NCBI RefSeq assembly: GCF_023101765.2
Contig: NC_064242.1
Location: 8,792,327 to 8,856,326, forward strand
DNA: 64,000 bases
From: Spodoptera frugiperda
Taxonomy: Eukaryota > Arthropoda > Insecta > Lepidoptera > Noctuidae
Direction: 5' to 3'
The notes under the pieces were generated by a model that worked only from the letters and a program-made list of their open reading frames with translations, made no database searches and had not been told where the DNA came from. The position numbers and the translations under genes are program-made. Positions 11,301 through 23,776 of this stretch are shown here, one piece after another; positions within the stretch are counted from its first letter, which is position 1; every line of letters starts with the position of its first letter.

Positions 11301-14300
11301 CTTTCTATTGGGTTGTTTATTTGGCGATACTTACCTATGAAGTTTTGTGAATTGTGGTTTTAATTTTTAATATGGAATTAAATTCATACTCTTGTTTAAT
11401 TAGCAATTGCACGTTGTGTTGATAAGGGTTAATAGCAAACTAAATTATTTTATATATTTATTTCTAGTTGCTAAACTGATTCCTCTAGGAATAGTAAAGA
11501 ACTTTGTTTGTATAATTTTTTTACCCTATACAGACAATATGTGTATACATATTGTCATATTATGTTATAAAATACGTCGTATATATCGACAATTTCATCG
11601 AACCCTTATACCAACCAACCCTTATAAGAATAATATTACATGTTTACATTCAATTTTACGATAATGTACCAAATCGTGTCTCATTTAACGGGGCAGAAAA
11701 ACAAAAGAGAAACATTGATAATTTCCACTGAATTCAATTATGGCGCACAAAATTACTGTATAGGTACTAAAAATCAAGTATGATGGCTGAATTTAAAAAG
11801 AAATTGGATCGCGAATAGATTACTGCGGGTTCTAACGGAACGCAAAATGAGTGAAAATGGTGTAACAGAAAAAGTGGCTCGATATAACTATAACTAGAGA
11901 CTTCATATCGGTTATTATGTTTTCCCGTTACGAACAAATGTAAATGGTGAGGTCAAGTTATTGTAAGCACAAATTACGTTCGAGTTAAGGAAGTTACGTC
12001 ATTTTGATGGGCTGTCTAGTAGCGGTGGTCTGGTGGTCGGTTACTGAGTTGTGTTACTTTTTGGCTAATTTTAGTACTTGTGTTTTATTGTCTCTTTATT
12101 AAATCCTAAGTTTAATATTAATAAACCTATTTTAGTTTTAAAATTTCATCATGAAGTTAGAAATGTAATTTTAACATTAAATAGTATTCGTCAGTGTCTG
12201 ACAAAGGGCTTACTTCTGCTCTTTAGGTTTAGTAATGTCAGTAAATATACTTATAATGATTAGTTTAATAGAGATTCATAGAAAAAGGCGAATTTTCTGT
12301 AGAAAAATGACCTTAAATACAATTTTCTAAAAAAGACAATTGAAGTCTGATTAAATTAAATTCGCAACTTTTAAAAGAAAACAAAGAACAAAGATTCCTT
12401 CGAGAATTTCGAGATTAATTAACTATATTTTTATATAAAGTTTTCGAGAATAAAGAAAATAAACGAGCAGTCGCAATCAGTGAGTTTTTAACCGCTTCGA
12501 AATGAAGGGTTGTGAAGGTGAATGAAGGTTGAAAAAGAAAAAAGTTGTGTTTTGTTCCATTGGCCACCAACACAGTGGGTGGACTACAGTTGTCAATCAA
12601 CGTAGCTTTGCCTCGCACATTGCAATCTCCGTAATAGACTCCCATGTCCCCTAGTAGCCGCTTTTTATCACGTATATTGATTATTTAATGTTTTTACTGC
12701 ATATTTTCTTGTCCATAATTTTATAAATAATATTGTCTCAAGGTGTAAGTAGGTGGTCGTAATTGATTTTATATGACATTCATTTTGCAAACTATGTATT
12801 TATTTTTAATTCAAAAACAAGATACGTTCAAACAGAGGACAAAAAATAATAACTTACTTTGAATAGTTAAGTTTCCCTTGGAAACAGCTGACGTAAATGA
12901 AATTGCTCTCTAATTCAGAGAAAGATAGTATTACTTTCTATTGACAAAATTCAACAATGCAATCAAATCCGAAAAATGTCCTTACTGCTTTGGAATGTTA
13001 AATATCAAACCACAAAGCACATCAGAATCCAAACATGACTTGATTTTATGAAGTCATCGTAACATAATTATAGTTTTTCTGATTTTATGATTAATGTTGC
13101 GCATCTTGAATCAAAACACACGTCAGGAACCCCCATGTTTAGCCCAAGAGCATCAGTTTTTATTGTATAACTTAGGGTCGTGGCCCTATAGCCCGATAGT
13201 TAAGAGGTTGTGGAACAATCGAGAGCTCGTGAGAACAGTATGCGCCCACTTCAACCTAATGCACCTAAACTATACGCCTTCAACAAATAGAGTAAGAGCG
13301 GTGTCACGATGTCGTTTAGTCACATCGAAGATTCTATTCCAATCGATGTTCTGTATAGGTTTTGTATTAAGCTATAGTTATTGAGGAAGCAATCATTGTG
13401 TTCTAACGATATGAGTATGGATATGTATGCCATATTTGGTACTGCTGCGTACTTTTTGGCATTTTAGTTGAATATTTTAATTAAGTAGACAATTTAATAG
13501 AATTTTTGGAATACAGATATGGGCATCATGTTCATTAGTATTATAACTAATGTGTTTAATGATAATTTCACAACTATATATATATATGAAAAGATTTTAA
13601 TGGTATCATATACATCAAAATCCTTAGATTAAACCTGTCAAGTATACCAAACTATATAATTAACCATAATTTATTGAACTTTATGATTAAAGTGCAGTCT
13701 AAAATAAACTTGAGTTTAAATACACAATTGCAGAGTGCGCGAGTGGACGTAGAAGGAATGAGTATAATGCGTGATCCATTTATAGATCTGGGAAGTGAAC
13801 TCGCTCTATATACTCGTAAGGAGTGTTTTAGAACTAACAAGCTTCTTTTGTATTTGTTCATTACGTCAGTTTGTGGTTCATGAGACCATGAAAGGTTAGG
13901 GTTATAGGCCGTTTAATGATATTGAGGTTGTGTTGTTCCTGTAGAGGTGGTTTAAGGTTAAAAGTCTCCTATTTTCTATGTGGTATTCAGTGTAGCTCTT
14001 GTGGTAGAAGTTTTATCTTAAATTAAATTAAAATTACTGACCAGTAACTTAATGAATAAATAAATAACACGAAAAGTCGAAAAGATATGTATTTATGTGT
14101 AGTGTGCATATAAGTATGTTTGTTTTGGGAACACATTGCGTATAAATAAAAGAGAAAGTAATAAAATATTAATGTAAATGCTAAATCAATTAAATTAAAC
14201 TAATTATTTATTGGCACACTTAACTAGTAATGTCATCATGCAAATATAAACATACTTTTATTTTTTATGACGGTATAAAAATAACTGACTGTGGCAAAGC

Positions 14301-14318
14301 AGAATCCGCTTAATCACC
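8324..14318. other. Long gene-free stretch
   Basis: Apart from the repeat fragment at about 10025-10100 I see no recognisable element. The longest frames (85 codons at 11407-11664 plus strand, 96 codons at 13094-13384 plus strand) have no domain, no splice context and no codon pattern that sets them apart. A short (TA)n run lies near 13577-13588. Confidence 0.5.
10025..10100 (-). repeat. Fragment of the GGGGATAAAAGGCGTG-type SINE-like repeat
   Basis: AAATGTCACGCCTGTGTTTT then GAGGGTGTAGGCAGAGGCAC matches, with changes, the end of the family seen at 34150 and 41186 (AGGGGTAGGCGGAGGTGGAC). Only this end is recognisable. Confidence 0.35.
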
Positions 14319-14547
14319 ATCCCTAACTTTTTTTTGAGGAGGGAATATCATCCAATGACTTCTCCTGCCTTGGGTGAGGCGAGAGAGTGTTAGATTCTTA
14401 CTGACTAAAAACTACTTAGTTCCTTCTTTTGCTCTTCAAACCGGAGCCCCGGTAACTCACGTAGTCCGCAGCTCTGGGTTAGGCATCAGCCTTACTGAGC
14501 ACCATCCGTGATGGACTGATGGCTTTTTGAGGTGATAATCCCTAACT
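14319..14547 (-). mobile_element. 5'-truncated R1-type LINE 3' tail with target duplication
   Basis: The insert 14329-14537 has a T run at its left end (the poly-A tail on the minus strand), then blocks shared with the intact copies: ATCATCCAATGACTTCTCCT, TTACTGACTAAAAACTAC, CGGAGCCCCGGTAACTCACG and GGACTGATGGCTTTTTGAGG. It is flanked by the perfect 10-bp duplication ATCCCTAACT at 14319-14328 and 14538-14547. Poly-A, 5' truncation and a target duplication are the marks of target-primed reverse transcription. Divergence from 23209-23763 indicates an older event. Confidence 0.8.
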
Positions 14548-17500
14548 ATTACGTCGATTTTCTTAACAACAATGCTCTCTGATAAACCTAAACTCTTTAA
14601 CTGTGACTCTCCAACTCTCCTGCAAAGCATGAACATAATAATCCCTATATTTTCAAACTCCCACATTTCTATTATTTGGTTCGGTGTTGCAATTTATAAT
14701 GAAAATCAATTTACGACTGTCTGTTACTGTGTTTTGCTTGTAGGCGGGCAGTGACATGTTAATATTCAATTTAATTTCTTATTCTAACGCAATTCCTTTG
14801 TTTATTTACTTACTATGGGACTCTCTTCAATCGAGAAAATATAAATCAATGAAATATATTTTTTGTAAAAATACTATCCTTGAACATTAGATAAGTAAGT
14901 TCCACTATATGTATCTTAGTTGTAAGTTTGTTCTAGCAACTGATACTTTACAGGTAATTCGGCATCAATCTTTCTGTAAAAGAGTATTCGACAAACGTAA
15001 TAAAGGGTGATGTTTCTTTGGCATAATCATACAAGCAATATACAGGGAGTACACAACAACATCAGTTTCTTCTCAGACCAAAAACTCGAAACACACCATA
15101 CGAAAAGTTTCCCAATACCACTTGACTTCTGTCCATCTGATTTATGACTTCAAAGTGTACATACGTCAAACTCGACTTTAAAGCGAGTAACCTTCGAGTC
15201 TCCGTGGTACAGACGGCAACAGATCAACCTAATCCAACATGTCAATTTCTTTTATTCGATTTTCGACTTTATAACAACACAAAAAAGTTGAAATTGGAAT
15301 AAATTAATTTAAAAGAAAAGGGTAGGTTGATCTGCTAGTGTATGTACTAAGGTCATGTATGCAGCGATATCGTTTGAACTTGAATGTCAGCGCGATTTGA
15401 TACGACGCATCACTGTGACGGCTCGCTTCCTTTGTTGTTGTTATTAAATTATCTAATAATACATTCAGTTGAACAATATTAACTTTTGTTTCGAGGGCTT
15501 ATGTAGAAATGCAGATGGGTATGTCTGTACAAAGATACTCGTATTTGTTATAAATGGAAGTAATTCCTGGTACTTGTTTATAAATATAATATTTACGTAA
15601 CAATAAAACAAAGTACAAATATGAAACTTTTAATTAAAGGAGTAGCGATCAACAAATATGAAGTTATACTCTTTCGATCATTGTATTGTTGCATGACATG
15701 CCCAAAACAAGCATTGGTACCAATATTTGTGAAAGCTAATAAAGGTCATTTTGCAACCTTAGGGATGCACAATGCAAAAGTTAAAAAGGTTACATAAGAT
15801 GTTACGTATTAGTTAGTACTCTGGTATTATGAGTTTTGGCATAGGGATAGGTTAATTTTTTTTGCGTAGTGATCATAAAGTATCAACATTTATGTAACAC
15901 GTGAGTCAGCATTAGACTTCAGATCAATAAAATAAATGACCGACTCAACACATTAATCACTAATCGATACAAGGTTTTTATAAAGGAAATCTTTTAGCCT
16001 TATTACCCGTATTAACTCCCAATAAACAAAAAGTACCCATTAATAAAGCCCGTGACTAATTTATGCGAAAACACTTTAATGCAGATGCGATTCAAGATAA
16101 TTTCAAAGACTGTTCAATATAGTCTTTAAAACAGACATTCAGATGTCCGAATATTATTGATGGACGTCGCGGAAAAAATGCTTAAAGGCACAATGCGAGA
16201 ACCTGCATTAAAATTATTAATACCCATTCAGACGAAATGTGAGGGAGGCTAATGTGATGCAAAGTGTGCCTACGCGCATCGGAATACAAGCTAAAATTGT
16301 TAGGACCATTTTTAAATAAAGACTTCGTAGGATTGGAATTTAATATTCGTATTCGAGTCCGCGGGCCGAGTGGGTGTGGTCGACTTGTTCGTGCTTCACC
16401 GGAAAGATTTATATTACATGCATTTTCGTATGCGAGTGATCTGAAATTGTCGAGCGCGGTCGCCGATGTAAGCAGTGAATATCGCGACGGGCTGCATTGT
16501 GACCCACGCCCATTGCTCTCTTAACGACTATTCAATACACTCTTGAATGAACGATTGCTCTTAGCTATATAATTCGAGCGGACAACGATCACGAACGTTT
16601 TGCTTGATACGAAAAAAAGGTTGTAAAGCGATACGGCTCGGTGTTCAATTCTAAAGACTTGGCGATTCTCAGACAATATGAAACTTCTGTATGGGAATTA
16701 GTCGTTGAGATAAGTCTAGAATTTTGTCGGAAGAATATAATGAAGCCTTTAATTACAGGTTATAAGATAAATTCTGGATTTACATTCGACGATTCTCCCT
16801 AAGAATTATCATGCGCTCTTACGCACCTTGCATCCAGGATGAAATTTATTAAACACACATACGCTGAACCTCTAACAATAGGTTTATTCATATTGTATGG
16901 GATGAATCGTATCTTTATGCAAAGCTCAGTACATTCTCTAACATCAAAGATTACTTCCATCCGACATGTTTATCTCACAAAAAATCAACAGAGAACTAGT
17001 TATGTAAATAACACTTCGATGTCATAGATAAGTAAACAAAACAAAAATGGTAAAAAGCGATGAAACGATAGTTTTGGTTCGGTTCGAAAAAAGTAAAACC
17101 AACCCTTTCGATGTCGGCTGGTTTGGATCTTAACTCAGTTGACGGGACAAAAAACGGACATGTGGATTCGGGGCATTGTCTGATTTTAAAATAAGGTCAG
17201 ATGTAAGGAGGTTTCTGCTTGAACAATAACCCATTTTAAATATATTTCATTAAGATTGACGTGACTGATTAGAGATTTCTAACCCTTCCATTTCCTTGAT
17301 ATTGTACCAAACTTAACTAATTACCAAGTGAATAAGATGTCCATGTTCACCTTGCCAGGAAGGGAGTGACAAATTAAATGATAATTTGACTTCCTTTCGA
17401 TATTAATCTCTTCGACTGGACTAAAAAGAGAAAAATAGTGTCTGTCCTTTTTTCTTTTTTTTTGTCTTCTTTTACACATATTTAAATAATTTCAAAATAC

Positions 17501-20500
17501 GCAAAACCAGTCGACCAAGCTAATTGCAAACCATTGTTAATTTCGAGATAAAAGCAAAAAAAGCTTCCATTATCGAGTTAAATACTGTTCAAAAAGGATT
17601 AAAACAGCGAACAGTGGCCGTTTTCTTTTGTTATAAGCAAATTACGTCTTCAGCAACTTATATCCAAACAAATTTTCTTTGCGGCAATTGTTTATAAAAG
17701 TCCGAAGGAAGATTACAACGGCTCGGTGAATAACAAAAGAGTGTTGCGGTACTACAAAAGAGGATTAAACAAGGAGGTAGCCGTATCATCTGCAGTAAGA
17801 GCTTACTTAAGTTTTATGGAAAGTGTGTCGGCTTTGAGACGTTTAAACCATGACTTCCCATTAAAGGGGTTGCGCTTTTTGTAAGATCACGGTAAGCAGT
17901 CCATAGTCGATCGCACGCCGAATGATACTTACGTGGGTAAAGTTTTTTATATGGTCTATTCGACCGGCTTAAGAACATGGTTTCATCGTGGGGGTTCTAA
18001 AAGGTTTTATGAAGGACCATGTATCGTTTCTTTGTTCTACACTTTAATTAGTGGGTTTCTGCCATATTGTTTTAGTTGAACGCGGCGCTAGTCCTTGTCG
18101 GTACCCAGTCGTATCTGACGTAGGTGTCTAATTAATACCTCTGTCTGCTGCTACGAAATATTGGTATCCGTGTTTGTTTGGTTCAATAAATGGATGCAGA
18201 TGGTCTCCTTCCGTTTATTGTGGAGATATGCCGTAGGCTAATATAGTTTTTATACATTTTATGGCCTAAGAACCATCACTTATGAGTTCTGTTAAAATAC
18301 GTATAACATAAAAAACATAAATGTTCGAAAATTCATCGAATAATATAAAATCTGGCTACCAACAATCCTTCATTGATTAATAAATTCTCAGGCGACATGT
18401 GCGTGTCAGTATCACAATATTATCCTCATTCATCGAATTGATTAACGAATGTACGTTATCAAACAACTGTTCCTCTTTATGGAGCCGAAAAATCTTTTTT
18501 TAAGTATCACAATAAATATGAACCATCGGCTTCTTCTCCCGATAGACACATTTATCATTTTTGCTATTAAAACGGAACAACAATACGAACCCCGAAGGAG
18601 CCAATGAGCTCATCACAATAGCAAATGATACCTCGGGGCCGAAACCGTCTGAATGCGCCTTAATTAACCCTCAACTGCTTATTATAGAAATAATGATCCC
18701 TTGTTTATTTAATAACTAATATGTGGACAAGAAAATTCGACAATTTAAATGCATAGTAATTTCGTCGTCATTAATTTTAAATACCAGTTAATATACATTG
18801 TATATTCATTATGTATTTACGTAAATAACTAACTAGAGTAAAATTGTGAAAACAATAATATCGAAACATTATTTGAAAGCAATAGTATGGTATTTTAATA
18901 ATAAGCACTAAATTTTAATTGTAACATCTGGTGCTCAGTCAAATATAATACCAATGATTAATTTTGTAATTAAAATTGAAACAGAATATTTAGATGATTT
19001 AAATGTTTTATTAAAATGTGATTTAATAAAGTTTGCATAACTAAATTATTAAATTCTGCTAATGAATATGTTTGGTACTAAATTAGGAGCACCGTGAGAA
19101 TTGGTTCACATAAAAAACTTGAATATTCCATACATATTTATGATATTGAAAACATAACTCTATTGTTAGCAAGGTTGAGATACGAACGAACGAATTTATG
19201 TTTTTTTTTAACTTTTTAATAGTCGGTCAGTGGGCAGGTGGTGCACAGGTGTAACAGGCGATTTTTTAAAACGGTTCTCTTTGGAAAAATAGGGCAACTG
19301 TATCGTCATTAGTCCTAAAGTTTGTTTTAAGTCCGTCACGCTATTGTTGTATAAATAACGTGAAATGTTGCTGGCGGCAATTTTGCTGACGTCATTTTAT
19401 AGGTCGATTTTAGATTAGTTTTTTTTTTCTGCCGAAAGGTCGGTCTCTAAAAGAGGATTCGTATATTTTGTTTGCCTTCGGTTGGCTTCGGGTCGGTCCG
19501 GATAAAAGCGATAATTATTTTATCGTGAGGGTGTTCCTTGTTTGTTTCTCTAATAGCTACTTTAATGGAAGTCTGTTTGTACGAAGGATATAATGCATAA
19601 ATTAAATGCGCTATCTTCTTTTAACATCGGTTCTTTTGTACACTAAATTGTTTGTTATGTGAAAATTAATACTGGGATAAGGACTTGGAAGTGTAATGTT
19701 GCAATTGACCTGTATTTTGGGTCAGTAGCCACGTTATAAATGTTTTGAAGTATAACAGTTTGTTATCAGTAAGTTCTTGCTATTATTTACCTAACTTAAT
19801 ATTATAATAATGTCTTAATACGAATCTACAAAATTTCGTATTGCGTAAATTAGATTCGTAACATAATGTAAGTAAGTTTATTTTTGTTCGAAACCCTTCC
19901 TATAAAGTTTCCATGTTTAAGTGGCATGACATGTAAACTGTTTTGCATTCAACTACATGTCATTGCTATTGTCCAGTATTGTACTATTTTACCATAATAA
20001 CTATACCATCGCTACATCTAATTTGTAATCTACTTATGCCTTCTTACTTCAGATTTAGAGTCGATTTTAGATTAGATCGTATCGTTGGTGTTGGTAAAGT
20101 TAAGTTGGTCGCTATAGGCTGGTATTCGCATTGTGCCGCATCGATATTTTGTATGCACATTTAAATGCGGTCATCTATGTCCGTGTCCGCGTTGAACTAG
20201 ACATGTTAATACGTAGGTAACTAAAATCTCGCGAGTTGGAAAATTTTCAATGGTTTTACACTGAACCATTGTATTGTCCACGCTCTGCGTTAAAATTAAA
20301 TAGATACAGAGATCTCATGGGATTAGCATGTTGTTCCAAGTATAGAAAACAACGCATTCTTGGAGTATGCCAATGAGCATAATAATGGAATAAAAAATAA
20401 GACTACAAATACTAACGCTTATTTCCATAAAGGGTAAAACTTGCGACGGTTTCTATCCTACAATTCTATTAAAATGAACATTCCTTTGTTTCATTTCCGT

Positions 20501-21404
20501 GATCGAAATCGAACAAATTACTTTACTAAAATTACTCTAAGCTACAATTAATCGCACGACAGTCGCAAGTGGCAATGGCTTGACCTTCATAACCTTTGGA
20601 ACGTCTTTATCACGAGGCAATAAAACACAATTCGGTCTGGCAGAAAAGTTATTGACAGCTTACCGTCCTGTATTTGCAAGACGGAACGGACATCTGCTTC
20701 TCTATTTATTTTTAACCCCCGGATATCTATAGGCAGAACTTTTGTTTTGGTTTGTCCACTCATGTTCAGTGTAGTGTTATTTTTAAAAACAATACTACGA
20801 ATAGGGGTTCATTCATCCAATGCATGTCAACATCTGCTATGTCCCACACTTCCTGGGTCATCTAAAATTCTCAATTCTTAATTTTTTTTTAAATCTTTTC
20901 TATACATAATATCTTCTTCTTCTTACGCATGTCCAGTTTTACATAGTCTCCTTACGAATACGTAGGTTTTTTAAAAGAGAAAATAAGTAATTAACACAAG
21001 ACTTTGATTAGAGCTCGTATTTTCGGTAATCATTAAGCAATTGCTTGTAAATGGAAAGACGTGACGAACACATAAATGCTCTTAAATTAATGGGGTCATA
21101 AACTCTTCAGTATCTATTGAGGTTGCGTGCTTCCTTTATTAGCTTAGTCGCACGCGGTTATTCCGATCGATAAATGAAGCGTAGGTAATTTGTTTTTATG
21201 GGCGGTGCAAAAACAAAGTGGATTGACCCGCCGTCGCTTCTGCTGGCGGATCGCGTGTTCTGTCCATGGTGAGGGCTTAGGGAATGTCGACCAGCGAGTT
21301 TAAGAGCAGGTAGCGGGTAGCGAGTAGCGAGTTATAGGATCAACTTCTATCTGGTTAATTTAGCTTAAAAAATATAAAATTGCTTACTGCAATGATTTCA
21401 GACC
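14548..21404. other. Long gene-free stretch with scattered CpG-richer patches
   Basis: Nothing recognisable as a gene. Two patches stand out from the A+T-rich background: 16340-16515 (CpG-containing, with a 86-codon frame of no known family) and 21190-21330 (GGGCGG, then AGCGGGTAGCGAGTAGCGAG, a short degenerate tandem repeat). They could be regulatory DNA or untranslated exons, which the sequence alone cannot decide. A CRE-like TGACGTCA is at 19387-19394. Confidence 0.5.
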
Positions 21405-21517
21405 AGTAAGAATGAGTTTACTGTACGTTTAAAGTAATCGAAATGAGAGCGCGTTCGGCCCTCTGATTGGTTGGTTTATTCAAACCGGCCAATTTGAGCC
21501 CGAAACTCGTACTAAGG
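21405..21517. mobile_element. Palindromic MITE-like element (GATTGGTTGG family), copy 1
   Basis: Reads AGTAAGAATGAGTTTACTGT at the left and ends GAAACTCGTACTAAGG, near-complementary ends. The core is GCGCGTTCGGCCCTCTGATT, GGTTGGTTTATTCAAACC, GGCCAATTTG, where GGTT...AACC forms the centre of a fold-back. Copies at 50379-50500 and (half) 34674-34733 share the order of blocks. It has no ORF, so it is a non-autonomous DNA element or foldback repeat. Confidence 0.6.
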
Positions 21518-22231
21518 ATAGAGAAGACAATCTTAAAGCTGACATACCACTCTAAAGCAGGTGATTTAAGTTTTTAATCAGAATAAAATCAGTCATGTTA
21601 AAAAAATCAATAGAGCTTTGACATTTATTTAAAATAGAACTGATAAATATTTTGAATTGTTTATCTTGTTTCTACAATCATAATAATCTTAAAAACTTAA
21701 CCCGAATATAATATAGCTACGATATTAACTACAAAAACGCCATTAATTAACATTAGCAACAGAATTCCCCACTAAGACAAATACCTTAGGCGTACGTTCA
21801 TGTGTACTGATGCACGCAGTCAGATGGACAAGTGAAGATCTACCCACCTACGTAGCGTCCCACCTTTCTCATATAATGGTTATTACTTTAAAACTACGTC
21901 ATATAACTTGGCGGTAGCTTTTGATATAAATGATAGTCAAAACTCGTTTGGAAATTGTCGTGTGAATGTAATTGAGTTTTATTATTGAAGTGGTTTTGTA
22001 TTTTATTCAATAGGTCTGGCATTTGTGGGCTCTCATCGTCTTTAATCAAAATTGGTAGAAGTATATTTAAGTAAGAGTAGGTACAGAAGACTGCCAGGAT
22101 GTCAGGGTATTGGGTGGGACCCATAAGACATGTAAAATGTTTTAGAAGACTGATTTCAATTTTTGAATGTCAATTTGTATGCTAGTGAGTCATCTCTAAT
22201 CTCTATAATAACTATCGTGAGATGTACTAAA
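21518..22231. other. Gene-free stretch
   Basis: Contains a 76-codon minus-strand frame (21894-22124) with no recognisable features and no repeat that I can place. Confidence 0.5.
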
Positions 22232-22408
22232 TTAACTAAAACATCACGGTTTACTCACGTATATTAATGGAGAAAATCTCTACTAGTTTCGAGTCACAGA
22301 AGGACTCTTCATCATGAGCAGACGCGGTGACGTCGCGCAGCCTACTCTCAGAGTCGACGCGACGATGTCGCAGCCTTATACGTGAGTAAACCGTGATTTT
22401 TTAGTTAG
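22232..22408. mobile_element. MITE with about 30-bp TIRs and GC-rich core, copy 1
   Basis: The left TIR (TTAACTAAAACATCACGG then TTTACTCACGTA, ends 22261) is the near-perfect reverse complement of the right TIR 22379-22408 (TACGTGAGTAAACCGTGATT then TTTTAGTTAG). After the left TIR comes a conserved block ATTAATGGAGAAAATCTCTA...GGACTCTTCATCATGAGCAG. The core has its own fold-back: GACGTCGCG against CGCGACGATGTC. No ORF. Copy 2 is at 39990-40118. Confidence 0.75.
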
Positions 22409-23195
22409 TCTCCAATTGCTAGTATCGATGGCAATATGAAATCATAACATTGCACATAGCGTTTTACATATAAATTGATCAAAATAGGACGGAAACCTAA
22501 ACTAGGACAGTAATTGCCATTCACATAAAGAATTCTATACACATATCAAATAGGACATAAGACTTCCTTCAAGAACGGTACCGTACTTGTTTTATTAAAT
22601 ACATGTCAAAGAGGACAATCACGAAATCAGCTGACATACACATCATAATTCAGTAGCACAAAATACATTGTAAACCCCACACATGTACAGGCGTGCCCAA
22701 AAATGTTTTTCACACACTTTATTAATTTCACACGACGACGCAAGCGTCAGGAATGTACTTCTATGTACGTGACGGGACATTTTAAAAGGAATATTACGCG
22801 ACTAAGCGCAAAATGTATTTATATCCGTGTTGAATACGAAATGTGGCTTCAATTAATGGCTTAGGTGCTATTAAATATGTCCAAGTCAGTTTGTTTAGGA
22901 GTACCTGTACATATATTAATTATGTTCATGTTATCCTTTCTGTTTTACATTTGCTTATAATTAAATATTACAGAATTGCTAAAGCGATATTTAATGCGTG
23001 AATATTAATAGTATTGATTTAAACTTTGATTGTTGAGCTATCTACAGAACTTCTCTAATATTTGTAAACGGATCAAATGTCTAAAGGTCAATTCGAAATT
23101 AATTCTTAGAAAATCTTTTCATGGAAAATGTGAGTAATTGAAGATCATCTCACATTTCATCTTTGAAGTATTTATTAAGTTATATTATTGTAAAT
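22409..23195. other. Gene-free stretch
   Basis: No recognisable repeat or frame. It ends at the target site of the LINE insertion that follows. Confidence 0.5.
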
Positions 23196-23776
23196 ATCAT
23201 AATACTCTTTTTTTTTTTTTTTTTTTCAGGGGGGAAAATCATCCAATGACTTCTCTCGCCAGGGCAAAGCGAGAGGGAGTGTCAGACTCTTACTGACTAA
23301 AAACCACCCCGTTCCTACTCCTGCTTGTCGAGCCGGAGCCCCGGTAAACCCGCTAGGTTGTCCGCAGCTCCGGATTAAGCATCAGCCCTACTGGGCCCCA
23401 TCTGTGGTGGTCTGATGGCTCTTTGAGGCGCGCGCGGAACGCAACGCGCCGCACGCACGGGTCTGGTTCTGGTCGGGCGGCGAGCTACCCTTGCTCGCCG
23501 TCCGCAGACCCGCACTTACGGTGGCCGGAGATCGTCACGCGATCCCCGACGCCCGGAGTGTCTTTCGCGTCGGCTGGGGCGTGAGGAAGTTCGTTCCCTC
23601 ACGCGTCCCGCCTCCTCCTTAACTAGCATGACTGCTTCGCAGAAGGAGGAGACGGCATCCCAGTCCCCCTCGCTCCGCACCATGGCCTGAACCAAAGCCG
23701 GACGCGAGAGGTCGCCGTCGCCGATCACTTCCCTGAGGGCACGGCGGTGTTCAGCCCACGCAGATCATAATACTCT
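23196..23776 (-). mobile_element. R1-clade LINE, 5'-truncated copy with 13-bp target duplication
   Basis: The insert 23209-23763 lies between perfect duplications ATCATAATACTCT at 23196-23208 and 23764-23776. On the minus strand it starts inside ORF2, runs through the stop codon and the 3' UTR, and ends in a poly-A tail (T run from 23208). Over its whole length it is almost identical to the plus-strand copy at about 35769-36322; I noticed only one changed base in a C run (six against five). Near-identity plus the perfect duplication indicates recent insertion. The two copies form a 12-kb-spaced inverted pair. Confidence 0.92.
23516..23763 (-). pseudogene. R1-type ORF2, C-terminal remnant
   Basis: Encodes the last part of a LINE ORF2: after AWAEHRRALREVIGDGDLSR it runs to a basic, arginine-rich end (SRRERHSGRRGSRDDLRPP) and a stop at 23516-23518. 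The same protein end is found in the copy at 35557-36016, which also keeps the upstream cysteine-histidine motif. Endonuclease and reverse transcriptase domains are missing because of 5' truncation, so it is dead. The MIG... methionine inside it is not a real start. Confidence 0.85.

Noticed and set aside
13094..13384. 96-codon plus-strand ORF
   Set aside because: Translation is not similar to any family I know and there are no gene signals around it.
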